A DNA stretch of 49,975 bases from F1-60-MAGs149 sp032119475. GTDB lineage: Bacteria > Actinomycetota > Thermoleophilia > Gaiellales > F1-60-MAGs149. Positions 26,543 through 34,540 of this stretch are shown here, piece after piece. Numbering within the stretch: position 1 is the first letter of the stretch; each line of letters starts with the position of its first letter. The notes under the pieces were generated by a model. It was not told the origin of the DNA. It saw only the letters and a program-made list of their open reading frames with translations, and did not search any database. A program made the position numbers and the translations under genes. Where the stretch lies: positions 1 through 49,975 of the forward strand of contig JAUMCA010000090.1 of the NCBI GenBank assembly GCA_032119475.1, written 5' to 3'.

Positions 26543-28326
26543 GCCCCGTCCTTCCCGGCCTTCGGCGCCGGCGGCACCGGCAGGCCGAGGTCGCGCCACT
26601 GCTCCGGCGCGGCGGGCGACGGCGCGTCCGTCAGCGGGTCGAACCCGCCCGCGATCTTCGGGAACGCGATCACGTCGCGGATCGACTCCGTGCCGACGAG
26701 CAGCATCACGGTGCGATCGATGCCGGGCGCGATGCCCCCATGGGGCGGGGCGCCGTAGCGCAGGGCGCGCAGCAGGAATCCGAAGCGATCCTCCGCCTCC
26801 TCGGCGGAGAAGCCGACGGTGCGGAACACGCGCTCCTGGAGCTCGGGACGGTTGATGCGGAGGCTGCCGGACGCGATCTCGCTGCCGTTCACCACGAAGT
26901 CGTAGGCCTCGCTGAGCACGGAACCGGGATCCGTCTCGATGCGGTCCTCGTCCTCCGCGCGCGGCGCGGTGAACATGTGGTGCTCCGCCACCCAGCGCTG
27001 CTCGTCCTCGTCCCAGCCGAACAGCGGGAAGTCGACGACGAAGAGCATCGCCCAGGCGTCCGGATCGGCGAGCTCGAAGCGCGCCGCGAGGTGCGGCCGC
27101 AGCGCGCCGAGGACGCGGACCACGACCGGCTCGGCGTCGGCCGCGAGGAAGACGGCGTCGCCCGGGCTCGCGCCCGTGGCGGCGATGATCCCGGCGATCT
27201 CGTCCTCCCCGAGGAACTTGGCGATCGGGGAGCGCACCTCGCCCGACGGGTCGAGCAGCAGGTACGCGAGGCCCTTGCCGCCCCACTCCTTGGCGAACTC
27301 CGCGAGCTCGTCGAGGTCCTTGCGGCTGAGGGACGCGGCGCCGGGGCACGCCAGTGCGCGGACCACGCCGCCGCCGGAGACGGCGCCGGCGAAGACGGAG
27401 AAGCCGGACTCCGCGACCAGTTCGGAGACATCCGCGATCTCGAGGCCGTAGCGGAGGTCGGGCTTGTCGGACCCGAACCGGCGCATCGCCTCCGCGTGGC
27501 TCATCCGCGGGAACGGCCGCGGCAGCTCGACGCCGAGGATCTCCTGCCACAGCGCGCAGTAGAGCCCCTCGGTCAGGTCGAGTACCTCGTCGCGCGTCAC
27601 GAAGGACATCTCGAGGTCGAGCTGGGTGAATTCGAGCTGGCGGTCGGCGCGCTGCGCCTCGTCGCGGAAGCAGCGGGCGATCTGGTAGTAGCGCTCGAAT
27701 CCGCCCATCATGTAGAGCTGCTTGAACAGCTGCGGGGACTGCGGCAGCGCGTAGACCGAGCCGGGGTGCAGGCGCGCGGGGACGATGAAGTCGCGCGCGC
27801 CCTCCGGTGTCGACTTCGTCAGGATCGGCGTCTCCAGCTCCCAGAACCCGCGATCCTCGAGGTGGCGACGGATCAGGCGGGTGGTCATCGTGCGCACGTA
27901 CTGCGTGCGCTGCAGCTCGTCGCGGCGCAGGTCGAGCGCGCGGTGGCGGATGCGCAGCGACTCGTCGACGCCCTCGTCGTCCAGCTGGAAGGGCAGCGGC
28001 TCACTCGGCGCGAGCTCCTCGAGGGAGTCCACGAGGATCTCGACCCCGCCGGTCGGCAGGTTGGGGTTGACCGTCTCCGGCGAGCGGGCGACGACCGTGC
28101 CGCGCGCGTGGAGGACGCTCTCCACGCGGACCGACTGTGCGACCGCGAGGGCCGCGGGCGCGTGATCGGGGTCCACGACGAGCTGGACGATGCCGGAGCG
28201 GTCGCGGAGGTCGATGAAGACCAGGCCGCCGTGGTCCCGGCGGCGGGCGGTCCATCCGGACGCGTCGACCTCCATGCCGATGTGCTCGGGGCCGTAGGCG
28301 CCGCAGTGCTCGGTTCGGTACGTCAT
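26539..28326 (-). CDS. aspS: Aspartyl-tRNA synthetase
   Basis: Class IIb synthetase charging tRNA-Asp. The 595 residues have an N-terminal OB-fold anticodon domain (about 1-105, GLVFIDLRDRSGIVQLV). Motif 2 is ARCFRDEAQRADRQLEFTQ, the bacterial GAD insertion lies about 280-410, and motif 3 is GIAPGIDRTVML near the C-terminus. ATG 28326 overlaps the hisS stop (ATGA). With no visible gatCAB, it cannot be said whether it also charges tRNA-Asn. Confidence 0.97.
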   Translation of the reverse strand: MTYRTEHCGAYGPEHIGMEVDASGWTARRRDHGGLVFIDLRDRSGIVQLVVDPDHAPAALAVAQSVRVESVLHARGTVVARSPETVNPNLPTGGVEILVDSLEELAPSEPLPFQLDDEGVDESLRIRHRALDLRRDELQRTQYVRTMTTRLIRRHLEDRGFWELETPILTKSTPEGARDFIVPARLHPGSVYALPQSPQLFKQLYMMGGFERYYQIARCFRDEAQRADRQLEFTQLDLEMSFVTRDEVLDLTEGLYCALWQEILGVELPRPFPRMSHAEAMRRFGSDKPDLRYGLEIADVSELVAESGFSVFAGAVSGGGVVRALACPGAASLSRKDLDELAEFAKEWGGKGLAYLLLDPSGEVRSPIAKFLGEDEIAGIIAATGASPGDAVFLAADAEPVVVRVLGALRPHLAARFELADPDAWAMLFVVDFPLFGWDEDEQRWVAEHHMFTAPRAEDEDRIETDPGSVLSEAYDFVVNGSEIASGSLRINRPELQERVFRTVGFSAEEAEDRFGFLLRALRYGAPPHGGIAPGIDRTVMLLVGTESIRDVIAFPKIAGGFDPLTDAPSPAAPEQWRDLGLPVPPAPKAGKDGA

Positions 28327-29597
28327 GCGGTATCCCCCAGCTCGATCAGGTGCTCGACGAGGCGGTCGAGGGGAACCTCGGTCTCCGCCCCGCCCTTCGC
28401 CGCCCGGACGCGCACGGCGCGCCGAGTCCACGCATCGTCGTCGCACGTGACGATCCATGCGGCACCCAGGCGATCGGCCTGCTTGCCCTGGCCCTTCGCG
28501 GAGCGACCGGCGAGATCGGCCTCGCAGACGAGGCCGCGGGCGCGGGCGGCGTCCATCGCGGCGTGGAGGACCGGCCGGGCGTCGGCGGCGGTGATCAGGA
28601 AGAACGCGTCGACGGCGCGCGGCGTGCCGGGCAGGCGCCCCTGGTCCTCGAGCGCGAGCAGGACGCGCTCGACGCCGCAGGCGAAGCCGACGCCGGGCGT
28701 CGGCGGCCCGCCGATCAGCTCGGCGAGGCCGTCGTAGCGCCCGCCGCCCCCGATGCCGGACTGCGCGCCGAGCGCCGGCCACGACACCTCCCAGGTGGTG
28801 CGGCTGTAGTAGTCGAGACCCCGCACGAGCGTCGGGTCCAGCACGTAGGCGATGCCGCGGGCGTCGAGGAACGCGCGGACCTGTGCGAAGTGCTCGGCGG
28901 CCTCGGCGGAGACGGCGTCCGCGATCCTCGGCGCGCCCGCCATCACCGCGGCGGAGTCGGGATCCTTCGTGTCGAAGGCGCGCAGGGGGTTGAGATCGCG
29001 CTGGCGGCGTACCTCGTCGTCGACCTCGGCGAGGTGCGCGTCGAGGTACGCCCGCAGCTCGGCGAGGTAGGGCGCGCGATCGGCGGCGTCGCCGATGGTG
29101 TTCAGCCGGACCTCCAGCCCGTCGAGGCCGAGGTGCTCGAACCAGCGGACCTGCAGCGCGATCAGCTCCGCGTCGACGGCCGGGTCGGCCGAGCCGAGCG
29201 CCTCCGCGTTGACCTGCGTGAACTCGCGGTAGCGGCCGCGTTGGACGGCGGCGAAGCGGTAGCACGACCCCGCCGACCAGAGCCGGACGGGCAGCGGCTC
29301 GCGGTGCAGGCCGTGCTCGAGGTAGAGGCGGACCATCGACGCCGTGAACTCGGGGCGCAGCGCGAGCTCGCGCCCGCCCTGGTCCTCGAACACGTACATC
29401 TCCTTGCCGACGACCTCGGACGACTCGCCGGCCGTCCGGGCGAACAGCGCCTTGTCCTCGAAGACCGGCGTCATCGCCTCGCCGAAGCCGGCGCCCTCGG
29501 CCAGGTCGCGGAACGCGTCGATCATCGCGCGGCGGGCGCGGGCGCGCTCCGGGAGCCAGTCGAGCGTGCCGCGGGGCGCCTGGAAGCCGTCGCTCAT
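28323..29597 (-). CDS. hisS: Histidyl-tRNA synthetase
   Basis: Class II synthetase, 424 residues. The N-terminus is QAPRGTLDWLPERARARRAM. Motif 2 lies at CYRFAAVQRGRYREFTQ. The histidine-specific loops are VRGLDYYSRTTWEV and GGGGRYDGLAELIGG, and motif 3 is GFACGVERVLLAL. The C-terminal anticodon-binding domain follows about residue 325. ATG 29597 overlaps the stop of the MBL gene. Confidence 0.97.
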   Translation of the reverse strand: MSDGFQAPRGTLDWLPERARARRAMIDAFRDLAEGAGFGEAMTPVFEDKALFARTAGESSEVVGKEMYVFEDQGGRELALRPEFTASMVRLYLEHGLHREPLPVRLWSAGSCYRFAAVQRGRYREFTQVNAEALGSADPAVDAELIALQVRWFEHLGLDGLEVRLNTIGDAADRAPYLAELRAYLDAHLAEVDDEVRRQRDLNPLRAFDTKDPDSAAVMAGAPRIADAVSAEAAEHFAQVRAFLDARGIAYVLDPTLVRGLDYYSRTTWEVSWPALGAQSGIGGGGRYDGLAELIGGPPTPGVGFACGVERVLLALEDQGRLPGTPRAVDAFFLITAADARPVLHAAMDAARARGLVCEADLAGRSAKGQGKQADRLGAAWIVTCDDDAWTRRAVRVRAAKGGAETEVPLDRLVEHLIELGDTA

Positions 29598-30244
29598 GCC
29601 TCGATCCCCGCCAGGAAGGGGTTGGTCGCGCGCTCGTGGCGCAGCGTCGTGACGGGCCCGTGACCCGGCAAAACGGGGATGTCCTGGTCGATCTCCCGCA
29701 GGAGCAGCGCGATCGAGGCCTCGAGGGTCGGCCAATCACCGCCGGGAAGGTCGGTGCGACCGACGGATCCGGCGAACAGCACGTCGCCGCTGGCGAGCAC
29801 CTGATCCCCGTCGGGCCCGGTCAGGAGCAGCGACACGGAGCCGGGGCGATGACCGGGCGTGTCGAACACGTCGATATGGAGTCCCGCGAGGTCGATCGGG
29901 GTGCCGGGCACCAGTCGCCCGAGGGGATCGTGCGGCACGTACGGGCCGAATCCGGGCCACAGGTGGTCGTTGATCTCCCGCAGGACCACGGCGTCGGATT
30001 CCGAGGTGTACACTGGGCTCGTCGCCTCCCCGGCGACGGCGCCGACCGCGCCGATGTGGTCGAGATGCGCATGCGTCACCAGCACGGCGGCGCACCGCAA
30101 CCCGAGCTCGCGCAGGACGGCGAGCACCCGCTCCGGCTCCTCGCCGGGGTCGATCACCACGCAGTCGGCCGACTCTCCGGGGCGGACGATGTAGCAGTTA
30201 GTCCCGTAGGGACCGAGCGCCAGTGAGGTCGTCTGCAGGGGAAT
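29594..30244 (-). CDS. Metallo-beta-lactamase-fold hydrolase (glyoxalase II-like), probable non-AUG start
   Basis: Zinc hydrolase of the GloB-like MBL group. Metal ligands are THAHLDHIG, PGHRPGSVS, SGDVLF and PGHGPVTT. The first usual start is GTG 30160, but that would remove the conserved first strand ALGPYGTNCYIVRPG. This strand is encoded in frame upstream, back to a TAG pair at 30259-30264. No ATG, GTG or TTG exists in that stretch. ATT 30244 has GGAG 7 nt upstream and yields MPLQTTSLALGPYG; CTG 30238 is the alternative. It heads the chain with hisS and aspS, as in many bacteria. Function is confident only to family level. Confidence 0.85.
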   Translation of the reverse strand: MPLQTTSLALGPYGTNCYIVRPGESADCVVIDPGEEPERVLAVLRELGLRCAAVLVTHAHLDHIGAVGAVAGEATSPVYTSESDAVVLREINDHLWPGFGPYVPHDPLGRLVPGTPIDLAGLHIDVFDTPGHRPGSVSLLLTGPDGDQVLASGDVLFAGSVGRTDLPGGDWPTLEASIALLLREIDQDIPVLPGHGPVTTLRHERATNPFLAGIEA

Positions 30245-30293
30245 AGGGTGTCTCCGTCGTACGTTTGCCTACTAGCGCCGGAGCGCGAGCAGC

Positions 30294-30299
30294 AGTCTA
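30294..30299 (-). promoter_or_regulatory. Putative -10 (TAGACT) for the MBL-hisS-aspS operon
   Basis: Minus-strand TAGACT, about 50 nt before the proposed start of the MBL gene. It is divergent from the sigma factor gene, for which TACGTT at 30260-30265 (plus) is a possible -10. Neither has a clear -35. Confidence 0.35.
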
Positions 30300-30342
30300 C
30301 CGGCGCGACGCGCCGAATCCGCCGAAAGGGTCACGACATCTC

Positions 30343-31416
30343 ATGATCGTCGAGCAGCCGAACGAGGTTCACGAGCTCCCTGAGCTCCAGCGTCTGATTG
30401 AGCTCGGAAACGAGCGCGGGACGCTCGCGTACGGCGAGATCGCCGAGACGCTCGCCGAGCACGAGCTCGAGCCCGACGCGATGGAGGAGGTCATCCGCCT
30501 GATCGAGGCGGAGGGCATCGAGATCCTCGACGACCGCGATCGCCCGGCCGAGCCGACGGCGCTCGAGCGCCGGCTCGCGTACGAGGGCACCACGGATTCG
30601 CTGCAGCTCTTCCTGCACGAGGTCGGCCGCTACCCGCTGCTGACGAAGGCGGACGAGATCCGCCTCGCCAAGCGCGTCGAGAAGGGCGACATGCAGGCCA
30701 AGCAGCAGATGGTCGAGTCGAACCTGCGCCTGGTCGTCTCCATCGCGAAGAACTACCGCGGTCAGGGCCTGGGCTTCCTGGACCTGATCCAGGAGGGCAT
30801 CCTCGGGCTGATCCGCGCGGTCGAGAAGTTCGACTGGCGCCGCGACCTCAAGTTCTCCACCTATGCCACGTGGTGGATCCGCCAGGCCGTCGCCCGCGCC
30901 CTCGCCGACAAGAGCCGCACGATCCGCCTGCCCGTCCACGTCGTGGAGCGCCTGCAGAAGATCAACCGCGCGGAGCGCACGCTGATGCTGCGCCTCGGCC
31001 GCGAGCCCTCGAACGAGGAGATCGCGGAGGAGGCCAAGCTGCCGCTGTACCAGGTGCTGGATGTGCGCAAGGCCGCCCGCTCCCCCATCTCCCTCGAGGA
31101 GCCGGTGGGCGACGAGGGCGAGTCCTCGTTCTCCGACTTCCTGGCCGACTCCGAGGCGATCGATCCGATGGACGCCGTCTCCGACCAGCTGCGCCACGAG
31201 GCGCTGCAAGAGGGCCTCAGCGCCCTGCCGGAGCGGCATCGCCGCGTCCTGGAGCTCCGCTACGGCCTCGACGGCCTCGACCCCCGCACGCTCGACGAGA
31301 TCGGCCGCGAGTTCGGCCTGACGCGCGAGCGCATCCGGCAGATCGAGGTCGAGGCGCTCCGCGAGCTGGCCGCGATCCGCGAGATCCAGGGCCTGCGCGC
31401 GGTGCCGGGGGCCTGA
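30343..31416 (+). CDS. rpoD: Primary sigma-70 factor (RpoD/SigA)
   Basis: Housekeeping sigma factor. The 357 residues contain a compact region 1.1 (about 8-70, LAYGEIAETLAEHELEPDAMEEV). Region 1.2 reads SLQLFLHEVGRYPLL, and region 2 includes GLGFLDLIQEGILGLIRAVE with the -10-reading FSTYATWWIRQAVARAL. Region 3 reads RLPVHVVERLQKI, and region 4 includes LDEIGREFGLTRERIRQIE. There is no long acidic insertion. ATG 30343 is chosen because earlier in-frame sequence does not fit the family; a weak AAAGGG lies 14 nt upstream. Region 2.4 residues agree with the TANNNT -10 boxes proposed in this window. Confidence 0.96.
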   Translation: MIVEQPNEVHELPELQRLIELGNERGTLAYGEIAETLAEHELEPDAMEEVIRLIEAEGIEILDDRDRPAEPTALERRLAYEGTTDSLQLFLHEVGRYPLLTKADEIRLAKRVEKGDMQAKQQMVESNLRLVVSIAKNYRGQGLGFLDLIQEGILGLIRAVEKFDWRRDLKFSTYATWWIRQAVARALADKSRTIRLPVHVVERLQKINRAERTLMLRLGREPSNEEIAEEAKLPLYQVLDVRKAARSPISLEEPVGDEGESSFSDFLADSEAIDPMDAVSDQLRHEALQEGLSALPERHRRVLELRYGLDGLDPRTLDEIGREFGLTRERIRQIEVEALRELAAIREIQGLRAVPGA

Positions 31417-31443
31417 CGCACGACGGCTAGACTCGACCCCCAG

Positions 31444-31517
31444 CGGGACGTGGCGCAGCCTGGTAGCGCACGCGCTTTGGGAGCGCGGGGTCGTCAGTTC
31501 GAATCTGACCGTCCCGA
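31444..31517 (+). tRNA. tRNA-Pro (anticodon TGG)
   Basis: 74-nt cloverleaf. The acceptor stem CGGGACG (31444-31450) pairs with CGTCCCG (31510-31516), with discriminator A31517. The D arm is GCGCAGCCTGGTAGCGC. The anticodon stem CGCGC/GCGCG carries loop TTTGGGA with anticodon TGG. The T arm contains GTTCGAATC. CCA is not encoded. It lies 28 bp after the rpoD stop. Confidence 0.95.
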
Positions 31518-31593
31518 TGAGGATCGAGGGGGTTCGGCCGGTGCGGGAACGCCTCAGGTCGCGTCACCGCGCGCCGCGGACGCCGCGAGCCTG

Positions 31594-31980
31594 GTGGAAC
31601 TGGCCGGCGGTGAGCCGGTCATCGAGCGCCTCTGCGTGCGCTTCTACGAGCGCGTCTTCGAGGATCCGCTGCTCGTGCCGCTGTTCCGCGATCCGGGCGA
31701 GGATCACGCGGGGCGCTTGGCCCTGTGGCTGACCGAGCTCCTCGGCGGTCGCCCGCTCCACACGGAGCAGCGCGGCGGCTTCGCGGTCATGGCGGGCGCG
31801 CACCACGGCCTGCGCATCACCGAGGCCCAGCGCACCGCCTGGGCCGGCCACATGCGCGCCGCCGCCGACGACCTCGATCTCCCGGTCGACTTCCGCCGCC
31901 GCTTCATGCCGCACATCGAAGGCGGCTCGACGTTCTGCATGCGCGTCTCGTGGCCGAAGGACCAACGCGGCCCCCGCTGA
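31594..31980 (+). CDS. Truncated haemoglobin (group II / GlbO-like)
   Basis: Small 2-on-2 globin binding haem and O2 or NO. The 128 residues start ELAGGEPVIERLCVRFYERVFEDPLL. LALWLTELLGG and the F-helix HHGLRITEAQRTAWAGHM follow, with the proximal His in GAHHGLRI. The start is uncertain: GTG 31594 is the only standard codon that leaves the tRNA intact and fits the family. The frame is open upstream into the tRNA, and CTG 31591 is possible. No ribosome binding site is visible. The stop lies 9 bp before the left RAYT palindrome. Confidence 0.88.
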   Translation: MELAGGEPVIERLCVRFYERVFEDPLLVPLFRDPGEDHAGRLALWLTELLGGRPLHTEQRGGFAVMAGAHHGLRITEAQRTAWAGHMRAAADDLDLPVDFRRRFMPHIEGGSTFCMRVSWPKDQRGPR

Positions 31981-31988
31981 AGGCTCCT

Positions 31989-32025
31989 TAATGAAACAAA
32001 GGGGCCAGACCCCTTTGTTTCATTA
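31989..32025. repeat. REP palindrome, left of RAYT
   Basis: 37-bp palindrome: 16-bp arms TAATGAAACAAAGGGG/CCCCTTTGTTTCATTA around CCAGA. Its last three bases, read on the minus strand, are the stop codon of the transposase gene. The copy at 32928-32972 carries the same sequence. Confidence 0.93.
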
Positions 32026-32808
32026 GGACGCGCCTTGCCACCGCGTAAGCGCCGCACCTGTCCGTTTGATGGGTGCTTCCTTGAGCCATCGATGCACCGT
32101 CGCTACGGATACATCCAGGTACGTGGCGATCGCGCGCGTCGAATACCACCAGGTTTCGTGCGCTTCGCGCAGCGAGTCAATGTCTCCCCGGACGATTATC
32201 TCCGGCAACAGCGGCCGGCTCCGTGCGGCGACGCCGTGCGCGCGTGTGGTTGCCAGGCGCTCTCGAACCGCTCTCGCGTATTCGAACTGCATGGCTGCCG
32301 AGTCGGCGTGATCACCGCCGAGGAGTTGCAAGCCAGCCTCGGCTGCGTGCAATCGGAGTGCTCGCCGTCGACCGACGATGGCACCGTACCCGCCCCACTC
32401 CCAGTCCTCCGGCCGGTCGCAGAGACCGGCGCGCACCGGATTGAGATCGACGTACTTGGCGACGCGTCCGGCAGCTCCCGTCCGAGTGAGCGGAATGCTC
32501 TTGTATCGCCGGAAGAAGACGTGTCCGGTGTTGTCATTCCTGATGTTCCAGCGCTGAGCGAACAGTCCATGCAGTCGGTGCATTCCCGCGTCGAGGTTGG
32601 GCTCTTCGAGTTTGATGAGCAGGTGGTGGTGATTTGGCATCAGGGTCCAGTTGCCGACCGTCCAACCGAATCGATCCACGACGTCGCCTAGGAGAAAGCA
32701 GAAGTGCTCGCGGTCGACGTCCGTGGAAAGCACCGGCTCGCCGCGGCAGCCTCGACCCATCACGTGATGCCAGCAACCGACGCGTTGATCGCGAGGACGT
32801 CTCGCCAT
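32023..32808 (-). CDS. REP-associated tyrosine transposase (RAYT, Y1/IS200-like fold) with C-terminal HTH
   Basis: Single-strand DNA nuclease of the HUH/Y1 superfamily, expected to act on REP hairpins. From ATG 32808 the protein has 261 residues. It shows CWHHVMGRG near residue 11, the HUH motif MPNHHHLLIK near 55, the helix FAQRWNIRN, GHVFFRRYKS, and the catalytic Tyr in AKYVDLNPVRAGL near 118. A C-terminal helix-turn-helix (TRAIATYLDVSVATVHRWL) is a plausible sequence-recognition module. Base composition is visibly more A/T-rich than in the flanking genes, fitting transfer. It is flanked by two copies of one palindrome and takes its TAA from the left copy. A start at GTG 32841 would add 11 unconvincing residues. 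Confidence 0.93.
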   Translation of the reverse strand: MARRPRDQRVGCWHHVMGRGCRGEPVLSTDVDREHFCFLLGDVVDRFGWTVGNWTLMPNHHHLLIKLEEPNLDAGMHRLHGLFAQRWNIRNDNTGHVFFRRYKSIPLTRTGAAGRVAKYVDLNPVRAGLCDRPEDWEWGGYGAIVGRRRALRLHAAEAGLQLLGGDHADSAAMQFEYARAVRERLATTRAHGVAARSRPLLPEIIVRGDIDSLREAHETWWYSTRAIATYLDVSVATVHRWLKEAPIKRTGAALTRWQGAS

Positions 32809-32927
32809 GTCGACACGGTGCCGCGTCCTGGTCGACGACACACGCGTGCATCCGCCCTAATCCGCGTCGAGATGCTCGACGACGTCGCCGTCTGTGCCGG
32901 ATGCGCACGCAGCTGCCCACCATGACC

Positions 32928-32972
32928 CCCTTAATGAAACAAAGGGGCCAGACCCCTTTGTTTCATTAAGGG
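32928..32972. repeat. REP palindrome, right of RAYT
   Basis: 45-bp perfect-arm palindrome with the same TTAATGAAACAAAGGGG arm and CCAGA centre as the left copy, extended by CCC/GGG. It lies 119 bp before the RAYT start and 17 bp before the ATG of the next plus-strand gene, so it flanks that gene's promoter. Confidence 0.93.
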
Positions 32973-32977
32973 TCGTG

Positions 32978-32983
32978 TAGAGT
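32978..32983 (+). promoter_or_regulatory. Putative -10 (TAGAGT) for leaderless hydrolase gene
   Basis: TAGAGT, 6-nt spacer, ATG 32990. The -35 region would fall inside the right REP palindrome, so the element has landed on or replaced the upstream promoter half. Confidence 0.5.
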
Positions 32984-32989
32984 CGCCGC

Positions 32990-33865
32990 ATGCGCGAGGA
33001 GGGGCTTCTCGATCTGCCCGACGGGCGGGTGTGGTGGCGGCGGGAGGTCGGCGAGGGCGCCGATCCCGACGCGCTGCCGATCCTCCTGCTGCACGGCGGG
33101 CCCGGGGCGGCGTCGTACTACATCGAGCCGCTCGCCGAGCGGTTGGCGGCCCACCGGCCGACGGTGATCTTCGACCAGCTCGGGTGCGGGCGCTCCGACC
33201 AGCCCGATGACCCGTCGCTGTGGACGCTCGACCGCGCGTGCCGCGAGGTCGACGACGTCCGCGCGGCGCTCGGACTCGACCGCTGCCACCTGCTCGGGCA
33301 GTCCTGGGGCGGCTGGCTCGCGATCGAGTACCTCTGCCGCGGCACCGAGGGGATCGAGCGGGTCGTGCTCGCCTCGACGTCCGCGAGCATGCCGCAGTTC
33401 GGGGCGGAGGCCACGCGGCTGATCGGGGAGATGGAACCGGCCTGCCGCGACCCCCTCCTCCACCACCTCGCAGCCGGCACCTACGACGATCCGGCGTTTC
33501 TCGAGGCCTCGATGGAGTTCTACCGGCGCCACGTCTGCCGGCTCGACCCGTGGCCCGAGGCGTTCCTCAAGACGGCCGAGGCGCTCGACGGCAACCAGGT
33601 CTACCTGACCATGAACGGCCCCAACGAGTTCACGCTCGTCGGCACGCTGCGCGACTGGGACCGCAGCGCCGACCTCGGCCGCATCACGCAGCCGACGCTG
33701 ATCACGTGCGGCCGCTACGACGAGATCACACCCGCCTGCTCCCAGACCATCCTCGCCGGCGTCCCGCAGGGCCGGATGGTCGTGTTCGAGGAGAGCGCGC
33801 ACTGCGCCCACCTCGAGGAGGCCGACGCCTACGCGGCGACGGTCGAGGAGTTCCTCGGGACGTAG
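32990..33865 (+). CDS. Proline-iminopeptidase-like alpha/beta hydrolase
   Basis: Serine hydrolase of the alpha/beta fold (peptidase S33-like). The oxyanion loop is LLLHGGPGAASYYIEPL, where HGGPG is typical of prolyl aminopeptidases. The strand DQLGCGRSDQP and the nucleophile elbow LGQSWGGWLAIEY (Ser near residue 107) follow. The acid is in CGRYDEITP and the catalytic His in ESAHCAHLEE. The 291-residue length is standard, with a helical cap between about 130 and 215. Its 3' end overlaps the convergent membrane protein gene by 37 bp. The true substrate is unknown. Confidence 0.9.
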   Translation: MREEGLLDLPDGRVWWRREVGEGADPDALPILLLHGGPGAASYYIEPLAERLAAHRPTVIFDQLGCGRSDQPDDPSLWTLDRACREVDDVRAALGLDRCHLLGQSWGGWLAIEYLCRGTEGIERVVLASTSASMPQFGAEATRLIGEMEPACRDPLLHHLAAGTYDDPAFLEASMEFYRRHVCRLDPWPEAFLKTAEALDGNQVYLTMNGPNEFTLVGTLRDWDRSADLGRITQPTLITCGRYDEITPACSQTILAGVPQGRMVVFEESAHCAHLEEADAYAATVEEFLGT

Positions 33866-34521
33866 CGCGCCCGTCCGGCCCACTCCATCCCGGCGCCCAG
33901 CACGATCAGACCGACCATCTGACCGACGTAGAGCGCCTCCTCGCCGCCGAAGCGGGTCAGGGTGCCCGAGGCCGCGATGATGAGGACGCCGACCAGGATC
34001 GCCACGTTCGACCCGACGCGCACGCGGCGGACGATCGAGGTGATCGTGCCGGCGATGATCAGCCCCGTCCCCACGGTGTTCATGCCGATCGCCCAGACGA
34101 AGCCGAGCCCGACGAGGGCGTCATTCGGCGGCGCGACGTGCCCGCGGGCCGCGGCGAGGGCGGACGTGTCGACGTCCGCGGCGATGATGGTCACCGTCGC
34201 GCCGATGGCGGCCGTGATCGTCATGCCGAGCACGATCAGCGCGACCGTACGCGGCAGCGCGAGGAACGCCGAGCCGGCGCCGAGGAACGCGACGCACAGG
34301 CAGGCGCCGGCCAGGTAGTAGACGGTGAAGGTGATCTCGCCCCACCCGTCGGCGACGCCATAGGCAGCCGCGCCGCTCGCGCCGGCGAACATCAGGAGCC
34401 CGAGCGCCCACAGCGGCTTGGCCGGGCTGAAGGCGCGCGTGGCGCTCCCGGCCATCCGCGCGGCGAGCGCGCCGGCGATCAGCGCCGTGGCGAGCGGCAG
34501 GATGGCGGACCCGGCGAGCAC
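33829..34521 (-). CDS. Polytopic membrane protein, about seven helices, function unknown
   Basis: Not recognised. The 230 residues are mostly hydrophobic, with about seven predicted transmembrane helices (for example PLWALGLLMFAGASGAAAYG and TVALIVLGMTITAAIGATV). A short polar C-terminus follows (GRARYVPRNSSTVAA). There is no Lys in the last helix, which argues against a microbial rhodopsin. GTG 34521 has TAGCCT 7 nt upstream. The start lies only 19 bp from that of the divergent EamA gene. Coding is supported by strong GC3 bias and hydrophobic periodicity. Confidence 0.75.
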   Translation of the reverse strand: MLAGSAILPLATALIAGALAARMAGSATRAFSPAKPLWALGLLMFAGASGAAAYGVADGWGEITFTVYYLAGACLCVAFLGAGSAFLALPRTVALIVLGMTITAAIGATVTIIAADVDTSALAAARGHVAPPNDALVGLGFVWAIGMNTVGTGLIIAGTITSIVRRVRVGSNVAILVGVLIIAASGTLTRFGGEEALYVGQMVGLIVLGAGMEWAGRARYVPRNSSTVAA

Positions 34522-34527
34522 GACCCG

Positions 34528-34534
34528 TAGGCTA
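34528..34534. promoter_or_regulatory. Face-to-face overlapping -10 boxes for two divergent leaderless genes
   Basis: The palindrome GTAGGCTAC (34527-34535) gives TAGGCT on the plus strand (34528-34533), 7 nt before ATG 34541. It also gives TAGCCT on the minus strand (34534-34529), 7 nt before GTG 34521. Each promoter's -35 zone lies inside the other gene. Confidence 0.5.
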
Positions 34535-34540
34535 CCGGCG

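Noticed and set aside
31450..31593. N-terminal extension of the globin gene through the tRNA-Pro sequence
   Set aside because: The frame is open, but the first part is the tRNA itself and the encoded residues do not resemble any globin. A start after the tRNA was used.
31989..32025. Left REP palindrome as a simple intrinsic terminator for the globin gene
   Set aside because: It may terminate transcription, but the matching copy on the far side of the transposase gene shows it is primarily a repeat element.
32809..32841. Longer RAYT start at GTG 32841
   Set aside because: The extra residues MSSTRTRHRVD do not match the family; MARRPRDQRVGCWHH from ATG 32808 does.
33829..34521. Seven-helix protein as a microbial rhodopsin
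   Set aside because: The last helix has no retinal-binding Lys, and no DTE/DTD-like motif was seen in the middle helices.
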